A DNA stretch of 64,000 nt from Argyresthia goedartella (taxonomy: Eukaryota; Arthropoda; Insecta; Lepidoptera; Argyresthiidae), in assembly GCA_949825045.1 (NCBI GenBank), contig OX463810.1, forward strand, positions 34,544,201 to 34,608,200, given 5' to 3'. Both the position numbers and the translations under genes were made by a program. A model generated the notes under the pieces. The model made no database searches. It was given only the letters and a program-made list of their open reading frames with translations, and was not told the origin of the DNA. Of the stretch, positions 55,538 to 64,000 are shown piece after piece; the stretch's first letter is position 1, and the number at the start of each line of letters is the position of its first letter.

Positions 55538-55735
55538 CGACATCTGTGGTGTTGTCAACGAGGCCGTGCTTCCCAAGCAAGAGGGCCAGGGTTCGACTCG
55601 CAGCTGCGGAGGGAAAAAAACAGGTCTTGGATGTTTACATGTTTGTGACGTCGCTGTTTCTGGTTCCCACGACACTGGGTATCCTAGTGTGGGGCCAGAA
55701 CATGTGTGTGGATCTTTATGTAAAAAAGTATCTTT
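55538..55735 (+). mobile_element. SINE-A beside the minisatellite
   Basis: Diverged head with GGGTTCGACTCGCAGCTGCG, then GGTCTTGGATGTTTACATGT, GGTTCCCACGACACTGGG and GTGGGGCCAGAACATG. It starts within 10 bp of the array end. Confidence 0.8.
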
Positions 55736-56564
55736 ATCGACACCGGGCATGATCTACCGGGGAGGATAAGCCATTTCCGAATTCTGACTTATGCTGAGGG
55801 AGTTGTGGGATCGTTATGTGACCTTTTCGCTCTGCCCAGGTCTCATTGGGAATGAATTCCTAGCTGTGCCTCTGCAACCACGTACGGAAAAAAGTATGTC
55901 GCTGTATTTGTTTTGTTTTGTTTAAAATAAATCACTAAGTGTTAAATTTAGGACTGCGTGCATAATCCTTACGCAATCCTACAAGTTAAATATATAAGAA
56001 CTAATTTCTCAGGTAAATAAATAACTAGTAATTCAGTTGTGTATATAAATCCTATCCTACACATTTTGAGCTATAACATGTGACACTGAAATTACAATTT
56101 TAGACTAAATGTAAACTATGATACGCAATTCTCTCATTTCTTTCTTATTTCTTGTATCGTTGAAATCCCTAAGAATTCCTATATATTATATATGTAAATG
56201 TCTTCACACGGGTTCAGAATCTTAATATATGTATGGTCATATTGTAATAGTTCATCTCGAAAGAAACTGACTGTTTTAATAACATAATAATAGTTATGCG
56301 GTATGTAATTACATATTTATCATAACATTATGCCGCAGATAACATGTAACAAACAAATACGCCAATGATTGTGTAGATTCATGCTTGAATTGATACGAAT
56401 AATGTCGTTAATTTCCCTGAGAAAAAAAAGTATAAGTAAATTATGAAGTAATAACTCACTAAAGCACTTAGTTCTTCGAACTTCTTAGCCTATGCTGGGG
56501 CCAATGCTTTTTGCTACAAATATTGATTTTGGAGCTACATGTTCAAATATATATATTTTTTGGT
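55736..56564. other. No recognisable feature
   Basis: A weak Rep-D trace at 55870-55900 (GCCTCTGCAACCACGTACGG). Otherwise nothing. Confidence 0.35.
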
Positions 56565-56740
<176 letters not shown>

Positions 56741-56800
56741 TAAACGTGGGCACAACTGTGCCACTACCACCCCGTATGGGAAAAGGCACGACGCCATGCT
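56741..56800 (-). repeat. Rep-D end
   Basis: TAAACGTGGGCACAACTGTG, CCACCCCGTATGGGAAAAGG, GACGCCATGCTTATG. Confidence 0.6.
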
Positions 56801-57797
56801 TATGTGTTTGTATAAAAAAGAACTTTTGAATCTTGAATATTAAGCAGCCTACTAAATCCTAGCAATAATATGGAACACATCTGGCTGTTCCATCTGTCGA
56901 AAATGTCGCAATATTTAACGTTTTGGATCCCAATTTGTATCAAAAACTTTCGTCAATCGTAAAAAGACTTGCGGAGACAAAGCAGAGCCGATGCAGGTCT
57001 CCAAGCGTGAGTAGCCTGACCCTGGAACGGAGGTAAGTAAAGCTCTCATCTCTCTTTGTTAGGCCTAGAAGTCTATCTGCCACAGTTACAAGCTTACCTT
57101 CACAAACCTATTTCACTTTCGTCATACAGTCCGCCATATAGCTCACTCCGAGCATACATACATAATAATAGTTGCACGTTAATGAAACTTAGAAGTTACC
57201 GAGACATTAATCATTATACAATTGACTGTTGTCTAATTGTCGATTAAGTAAATAATAGAATGTTAAATACCTACTTAGAACATATCGTTCAACACGGTAT
57301 AAGATATATGAGTGTCTGAGGCAGCTCAACACACGTGCACGCAACATACTTAGGCCCGCATGCACAATGGACCACTCAATGTTTGAGGGACTCTCAAAGT
57401 CATGCTGAAACACAATTATGAGCCAAAAATCAATAAGCGAATAAATTGGAATAAGTCACAAGCAAGAAATCACGTAATATCTTACAAACAACAATTTCGT
57501 AGTTAAATACTTAAAAACTTCATGTAACTGGCCTGCAAAACTAAATACTACACTTTTTTCTTTTTTTTTTCTTATAGGTTAGAGATTTGAAATAAAAAAG
57601 GTTTTGAAAGAAAATTGAATTTGTTTTCTTTGAAACTATAGTACAAACTTAAACTCTTTTTCGAGTCCTTTTTATTTCGAAAGTATCTCTGGTTAACTTA
57701 AAAAGTTATTGCAATTTTAAAAGTAGATACTTAGTTTTGCAGGCGAGTGTTTTATGAATACCCAGTCGAATACCAAATTTAATGTATTTTTTAACCG
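56801..57797. other. No recognisable feature
   Basis: Nothing supported on either strand. Confidence 0.35.
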
Positions 57798-58122
57798 TTT
57801 ATCCACACACATATCATAAACCTTCTAAAATGCGTTCAAAAACCGCAAATTACGACCAGCTTAGATATAAACTGTTTTCTAATAATATTTTTCATATCTG
57901 TGAAAATGTTATAATTCCTCTTAATAACATCGAATTAGATGTTCTTATTACATTCGAAATTCGAACATTGCTGAAAAACAATGCAATTTGATTTGACCTC
58001 AATTCTAATATCAGTCGAGATGAAGTTCTATTCGCAATGAAGTGTCAATGCCGCAATGCCGATCGTAACATGCGGTTCCTGAACCCATCATAAAGAACTT
58101 ATAATATATGTGTGTAGATAAA
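57798..58122. mobile_element. TIR element, family M1, 325 bp
   Basis: Left end TTTATCCACACACATATCAT; right end reverse-complemented TTTATCTACACACATATATT, with similarity continuing about 60 bp inward (AAAAACCGCAAATTACG versus AGGAACCGCATGTTACG). Homologous to 14909-15220. Flanks do not show a duplication. Confidence 0.65.
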
Positions 58123-58925
58123 GCAGTGTATGTAAATATACACAATATGGCATTAAAACACTCATGTAATGTTATTATGAAACTCGCCTTTTTTGATGTC
58201 TTTCATTATGTAACAGTCACACAAACTACCATTATTATTGCTATTCCATTATGGAAATCTTACACACGAAACTCCCCTAAAAAGCTAAAAAAATAATAAC
58301 TCATTAGAGGCCTCTAACGGGTACCTAACTGTGTCATAATACCCACTCACAGTACGACATAGGTTGGCTTGTAGTACAGACTCGTGTATCGGTAAAATTA
58401 GCAACTCGATTCATGGCGGTTGAAATGTCAGACACACCCATATTGACATAAAGTCCATAACAGCTCACACTGCAACATGGCTGTTACGTCAGTCGCTGTG
58501 GAAGAAAAATGCGAAAATTTTGTGTTTTTATCTATTCTTCGAAACCTCTGATTATTTAATAACGTCAAACATACGTTTTAAGGTACCTTTGGACGCAATT
58601 GCCATATCAATAAAAAAGATAGATCCCAAGAGATAACACGTTTTAGGTGACAACATCTCTGTAGTTTTTATATAGTTTCCCGATGGAAACTATAAATAAA
58701 AATATTATCAACACATAAAATATGATGTTTTCAAACTTACAAAATCATAAAAAGTGTTGTCTTCATAACATATGGTTTTTTCTGGATTTGTGAAGTGGCT
58801 CCTTTAGGAAGAATAATGCTTCAAAGATGGGAATTTTACAATAGCCATCATCTTAATTTTTCTCGGCACTTTGTGAACTGTCAATCGGACAGATTGGTTC
58901 GCGAGTGTATAGCCGGCTCGTCGCG
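58123..58925. other. No recognisable feature
   Basis: Nothing supported. Confidence 0.35.
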
Positions 58926-59090
58926 TCGGTCAGTGAGCGGAAATCCCGCGACGTGTTAAGTGAACTAAGCTCTAAGCTGCAGCGGCCAGCTTGACGGGCT
59001 AACTTAGCTGACAGCTTTAACGGTAGTTAAGTTTAGTGCTCAGATAAGCTCGGTGTTTATAGAAGTTGGTGGAGCTGTGGAACAATAGTG
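58926..59090 (+). promoter_or_regulatory. Candidate CpG-rich promoter and 5' exon
   Basis: TCAGT at 58930-58934 within GTCGGTCAGTGAGCGG, in a CpG-rich island of an AT-rich region. A possible donor GCG|GTAAAT lies near 59090. No long frame. Motif-level evidence only. Confidence 0.25.
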
Positions 59091-59235
59091 CGGTAAATCA
59101 AACTTCGAAGTATTACTTTAAAAGCTCAACTGAAGTGGGCTTTGGGAAAAGTGCGACGGCATTCGTTGTTGCAGTTACTACTTTTGTGTCCGCAAAAATT
59201 GTAACGAAGTTTAATTCAAACTGAATAACACGGCG

Positions 59236-59345
59236 TCACGGTCTTTCGCATACGGGGTTGCACCCAAGTTAAGCCAATTATTCAATACTCTATTTTGCGT
59301 GACAAAGAGCTAGCCTAGTACCGCAGTAATGGAGATTGAATATAA
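59236..59345 (+). repeat. Rep-D, long copy
   Basis: TTTCGCATACGGGGTTGCAC, CAATACTCTATTTTGCGTGA, CAAAGAGCTAGCCTAGTACC, GCAGTAATGGAG. Confidence 0.65.
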
Positions 59346-60832
59346 TATTGGCAGATTTTATTTATATGTACATGACAGTTTCAGAATATTGGCCTAATAC
59401 AAAGGAACGGCTATGTCTGTGTGTGCGAGTGTCTCGACAGATATTTTTATTTGTGTGCGTATCATTTTGTTTAGAAATCACATCGCAAGAAAATACAGCT
59501 CCTGTGAAATAATCGAATTCTGATCATTTGATTTTTAAATTTGACAGTAATTTCGAATGATATCAGAAATGCATAATAACACAGATACTCAAAATAGGCA
59601 TGAATTATTGTATGTTGAATAAAATGTTGTATTCCGAAAACAAGAACCAGTCAGTTGAATGTCCCCCGTACAAAAGACATCAACGGGCACCCCAAAAAGT
59701 TCCTGCCAGTTGTGGTTCGCTGCATATCGTTCGTTTCCCAAAAAAGGACCTTGTTGGTGCCTATTCTAACTAAAAAACTTTTAACCGTCATAAGGTTTTG
59801 AGAAACTTAACTAGTATGTGGATTAACTGTATCGAATAGGCTTATTTAAAATAGGTAAATTCCATTTTCATGCAAAGACTCTCGTGATACAATAAGCATT
59901 TTTTGAACTGTAGGTACCTAGTTTTTTAGCAAGAGGTAAGTGACACCTGTATATTATGGTCAATGGTATTTATATCAAAAATCTGTGTGAAATAAAAATA
60001 AATACTTTGGATAAGATATTGCAATAATGTGATTTACCAGATCAAGATTTAACACGAAATGGTAATAAATATCGGCGTACACACGTTTACTCCCTTAAAA
60101 AGTACATCTACTTTTTTGTAGCAATAGTTTATCATAATAGTACAAAAGAAAACATTATTTTGAAGGGCTCGTGAGAGACAATCTTTTACCTATTTATATT
60201 TAATGCAGATATTCAAAACTCCATTTGCGTGACTTAAATAAAAATATACCTTCATAATTTTCGATCAGAAAGTGATACATAACATACATCATAGCAATCA
60301 TTAACATCAATCTTCATATATTCTCGTATCTCAATTGCTACCATTTTTGTGTTCATCCATACTAATATTATTCATAACAAGATTTCATGAAACATAACAT
60401 GTGTCCTTTCATGCATACGAGATGAGTGTCAAAGATGTAATTATGGATTCGAATAAACTACATGAGGTACTTGTACGCAACAGTACGCGCGATGCCTGGA
60501 TTAGAGATTTATTCATGGTATATTTGGTTTCTCTAAAACGTAAAATTAGATAAACACACAATACTAGGCTAATACCCAGCCAGGTATATGTGGGCAGTGC
60601 AATGCACTGTTAATTATTTTTATATTATCATCAAAAATGTCACCAGACACAAAAAATATATCTGTCCCGCACAAATGTGGTTTCAATATTTTTGATGCTA
60701 TAATCAGGTAGCCTCGTATGTTCGTATATAGTAAATGTGCTTACATTAAGAAGGTAAACAGAGTTGTTCACGTTATTATTACCAGTTACCACAGCCGCTA
60801 TCCATGTCACAGCCAGATCATAACATTGATCA
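59346..60832. other. No recognisable feature
   Basis: About 1.5 kb of AT-rich sequence with no repeat copies or coding signal recognised. Confidence 0.35.
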
Positions 60833-61045
60833 CGACCTCTATGGCGCAGCGTTTGTGGCTGTGCCTACCATGCGAGAGGTCTCGGGTTCGATCCCCAGCT
60901 GGGGGTAATGCAAAAAAAGCCCCCAGATCTTGGATGTTTATATGTGTGTGACGTCGCTGTTTCTGGTTCCTACGACACAGGGTATTCCTAGTTTGGGGCC
61001 ACAAGCAATGTATGTGTCTGTATGTAAATGTTTATGTTTATGTTC
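60833..61045 (+). mobile_element. SINE-A, best full-length copy
   Basis: Head CGACCTCTATGGCGCAGCG, B box GGGTTCGATCCCCAGCTGGG, body CTTGGATGTTTATATGTGTG, GTGACGTCGCTGTTTCTGG, tail ATGTAAATGTTTATGTTTAT. tRNA-like A and B boxes intact. Confidence 0.9.
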
Positions 61046-61089
61046 ATGCTTTGGCCGATCATTTCATTAAATAATAAAAAAAAAATATT

Positions 61090-61200
61090 GAGCACTATGT
61101 GGTTTCTTTTGTGTTACACATGTCTAACTAACACGAAGACTATTCGGAGGTTTGACTGCTCTCGTCCCCTTTAGGTTTCGCATAAGTAACTATAGTGTTT
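61090..61200 (+). repeat. Rep-H, diverged
   Basis: TTACACATGTCTAACTAACA, CGAAGACTATTCGGAGG, TCCCCTTTAGGTTTCGCATA. Confidence 0.5.
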
Positions 61201-61882
61201 CGCCCTCAAAGATTACGCCGTTCAATGAAACTTATTATTCAACTACGGAGATATATCACAAATTGATCAATTTTATGTTATGCCCACGACTTCCACATTT
61301 CATCACTTCTTGTGACAACATCAAAATTATTAGAACAGATGGTTTCGCAAACTTCCTTGGAACGTAATAAGTTATAAGTGAATTGTTATTTTATGCAAGA
61401 ATATCCGCAAATAGCTTATAATCCCAAAATGGATTATTGAATTACTGGTGCAGCAGGTAGAGTGCACCATTTAAGGCAAAATACACAATGATAAGTTATT
61501 GTATATTATGCCTATAGTATAATAAAAAAGAGAGAAATAAATAAAGTTCATTAAAAAAAATACTCCACAACTAACATTAAAATTAACTAATTGACCTATA
61601 AATAAATGTAGCTCATAATTGCCCCCATAGGCCTTTAATCAAATCAGTGCAGATGCTTTAGGCAAATTGTTAGCGATTAATGATAGACTACCGCCAATTT
61701 TCAGAAGCGGCACACATCTCGAACTAATTACTGCCAATTAACATTTTACATTTTCTCTCCCTCACTACGCCTAGATCGGAATGAGAAAACAACAGCATCA
61801 CGATAAAAAAAAACGCGAATCTAATACAGAAACGCATGCGCAAAACCGTGGCGCGGACAAGTGAAGAAATAACAAGACTCAC
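61201..61882. other. No recognisable feature; possible intron start on minus strand
   Basis: Nothing supported other than the splice donor at its right edge. Confidence 0.3.
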
Positions 61883-62145
61883 CTGTTTCGACACTTCAAA
61901 AAATCTCAGTTGGGGTGAACAGGAACCACGAAAGCATTACCCAATATTAACCAGTTATAAAAACACAGCACTGTATAAAACTGTCACTCGATAATTCGTA
62001 TTTTCGTTTGTGCCGTCACTCGCGCGTGTTTCACTTGCGCAGGAGTCGAAGCGTGCGCGCGCGGCCGGGGCTCGGTCCGTTATGTGCGCGGCGAGATGCG
62101 CGTGAGCGCAGGGGAAAATGTTTACTGTGGACGGTATAGAGTAGG
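61883..62145 (-). promoter_or_regulatory. Candidate CpG-rich promoter and first exon, minus strand
   Basis: A very CpG-rich block (GCGCGCGCGGCCGGGGCTCG near 62055-62074) gives way, on the minus strand, to sequence ending AAACAG|GTGAGT with the donor at 61882-61877, a full consensus. The only ATG in the last 100 bp opens a 13-codon frame, so the exon would be 5' UTR. Transcription start not identified. Confidence 0.3.
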
Positions 62146-62213
62146 AAGGCTGCCAGGTGCTGGCGTGCCTCCGAGAGACAAGTGTTAGGTTGATATATTA
62201 AACTATGTACCTA

Positions 62214-62455
62214 TGACGACCCGAATGGCCTAGCCGGCAGTGACCCTGCCTACGAAGCCAAGGGTCCCGGGTTCGAGTCCCGGTGGGGGCAAATATTTGT
62301 TGATGAGAACGGATGTTTGTTATTGTTGTTTATCTATCTAAGTATAATATTTATCTAAATATCGTTGTATAGTGCCCAAGATACAGGGAATCCTAGTTTT
62401 GGGCTAGATCAATGTGTGTAAATAGTGTCCAAGGTATTATTATATTATTATTATA
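62214..62455 (+). mobile_element. SINE-B, full length
   Basis: CGACCCGAATGGCCTAGCCG, GGTTCGAGTCCCGGTGGGGG, AAGATACAGGGAATCC, GTGTCCAAGG and an ATT-rich tail (62432-62455). Confidence 0.85.
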
Positions 62456-63727
62456 TGGCTGAAGCCCCAGGTCAACGGCAGTTGTATTGATTGTGCATCC
62501 AGTCCTTGTTATATGCATATTGCAAATATTAATGTTGAACACCTTTTTGAAAGACCTCATGCACTTAATGACGTTTAATAAAGGATTAACCATTAGTCAA
62601 ACAAGTGACAACTTCAATTAACTATTTGAAACGTCATTCTCTTCACAAATTACCGAGATTTTGTGATTAAAAAATCTGGCATTTCTGTTTGAATCCAACT
62701 CTTTGTCCAGCGTTTATCAATGAAGATGGCCTACCTTATCGGCACAGCGTTGAAATACTCGAATCACTATTATTGACCCGGGGAAAGTAGATGTAAAGTC
62801 ATAGACCCATGGCCGGAGACGATCGTATCGTATGGTCAGGTCACGGCCGCAGGTACCCAGGGACTGTGCTCCAGTAAAATAATAAGGTCTCTGGGTAAAA
62901 GTCAAATTCATGCGGTTAATCTTTGATGGAGCACGTGTAGCCGAAATGGTTTTTTGGGGTCGCGATAAAATCTATCAAGAATTACGTGTCAATCGGCTCT
63001 ACAATTGATTAGAAAATAGTTTTTTTATGTTCTTCCATGGCATTGCGAGTCAAAATCACTAAAATGCGATCAGTTCACCACCACACCAGAGCAATGCAAT
63101 TTATTCGTAAGAGAGAGTGATTAGAAACACTCTCGAACAAAACTTAGCATTCACATATTCACCTTACCTTGTCGCTTAGACATAATAACGGGGCGAATGC
63201 TAATTTGTATCCTGTCTTGTGAATTAACTATCTTGCCAACACAAGATCAAGGTTACTGCTTCTAGAAAACGGATGCAAATTGTTTAGAAATTCTAATCAG
63301 GCTTCATTACAATAATGGACTCTTCCGTTGTTTGTATGTCGGCGGCGGCGGCGGCGCGCTGGCTGATTCAGATGCGCTGGGCGATATGACACGCAAAAGA
63401 GAATTACACATTAGTTAGTAACTTATCGTATTAGTGATGATTAATTTGCATTAACTTATGTATCGAAATGTGCGCTATTTCAACAATCAACAAAGTTTTT
63501 AATGTCAGGGCTGAGGAATGTTAGGCAGGATATGGATATGGAAAATGATAAAATAATTAAGTAGGCATTTTCAGCGAGTATGTGCGATGTGAGTTTTTTT
63601 TGACAAAAATGATAAACACCAAGAGCGAGCGTTGCAAAGTCGAAAAAGTAAAGCTATTTTATTTATTTCATATACATTTATTGCACATGCTATACAAAAC
63701 ACAAGATAATAGAAAATATATTTAAAA
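62456..63727. other. Unrecognised; short (GGC)n at about 63341-63358
   Basis: A CGGCGGCGGCGGCGGCGCGC run lies in otherwise AT-rich sequence. No gene or repeat family recognised. Confidence 0.35.
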
Positions 63728-64000
63728 ACCGGTCAAGTGCGAGTCTAAATCGCGCACGAAGGGTTCCGTACCACCGTTCAATGGAAGCGATGGTGTGGAG
63801 TGAATAGTTTGGATTTTACACAGCAAAATATTGTTTACAAAGTTATTGGTGCGGTTACTTTCATACTCCATGCACGTAACCAGGTGCATCCATAAGTTTG
63901 TATGTGGTATTGAAAGAATTGTTGTATGGGAGCCCCCTTAAATATTTCTTTTATCCTGTTTTTTATTATTTGTTGTTATAGCGGCAACATAAATACATCA
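63728..64000 (+). repeat. Rep-F, cut by window end
   Basis: Starts ACCGGTCAAGTGCGAGTC, GCGCACGAAGGGTTCCGTAC; includes GTTTACAAAGTTATTGGTGC and TTGTATGGGAGCCCCCTTA, reaching AGCGGCAACATAAATACATC at the edge. The 3' end lies outside. Confidence 0.7.

Noticed and set aside
54860..55750. Long repetitive open frames on both strands over the minisatellite
   Set aside because: A 30-bp period keeps any stop-free frame open; there is no start context, signal peptide or homology.

Overview
The window reads as an intergenic or intronic stretch of a eukaryotic, most likely lepidopteran (moth or butterfly), nuclear genome. The reasons are its AT-rich composition, the absence of operons or ribosome binding sites, several tRNA-headed SINE families, 5'-truncated LINEs that end in short tandem tails, and repeat consensus motifs I associate with lepidopteran genomes. 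The species cannot be named from the sequence. No complete host protein-coding gene is visible. Almost everything that can be annotated is mobile DNA or its remains.

Main blocks. (1) 1-10 kb: scattered SINEs and unclassified repeats, plus an RTE-type LINE fragment broken by a later LINE insertion (about 1.1-1.6 kb). (2) 10.2-14.0 kb: two LINEs head to tail. The first is a 3' fragment. The second is a Jockey/CR1-group element with endonuclease and YADD reverse transcriptase, disabled by one frameshift and one stop codon. (3) 14.4-21.8 kb: terminal-inverted-repeat elements, a (TTTAAAGA)n array, and candidate host exons near 16.3-16.7 and 18.4-18.8 kb. (4) 22.3-27.1 kb: LINE fragments, one split by a SINE, and an RTE 3' end with a poly(A) tail. 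(5) 27.4-30.4 kb, minus strand: the best-preserved gene of the window, an unbroken 944-codon frame encoding a CCHH zinc finger, a YLDD reverse transcriptase and a restriction-like endonuclease, i.e. an R2-superfamily type retrotransposon. (6) 31-54 kb: a mosaic of SINEs, LINE tails, RTE C-terminal fragments and a second restriction-like-endonuclease LINE remnant. (7) 54.9-55.5 kb: a 30-bp minisatellite of 20 units with a 150-bp higher-order duplication. (8) 56.5-64 kb: a (CTTT)38 array, a second member of a TIR family, and two possible host promoter/first-exon regions near 58.9 and 61.9-62.1 kb.

The elements are linked mainly by insertion history. A LINE sits inside an RTE fragment (target duplication GAAT), a LINE sits inside the B box of a SINE (GATC), and a SINE sits inside a LINE. 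These give a relative chronology. Repeat families are labelled here SINE-A, SINE-B, Rep-C to Rep-H; the labels are local to this report. Host-gene calls (around 6.0, 16.3-18.8, 58.9 and 61.9 kb) rest only on core-promoter, splice-site and poly(A) motifs and are tentative. I found nothing that clearly qualifies as an undescribed biological system; the intact zinc-finger/RT/endonuclease element is the strongest candidate for closer study.
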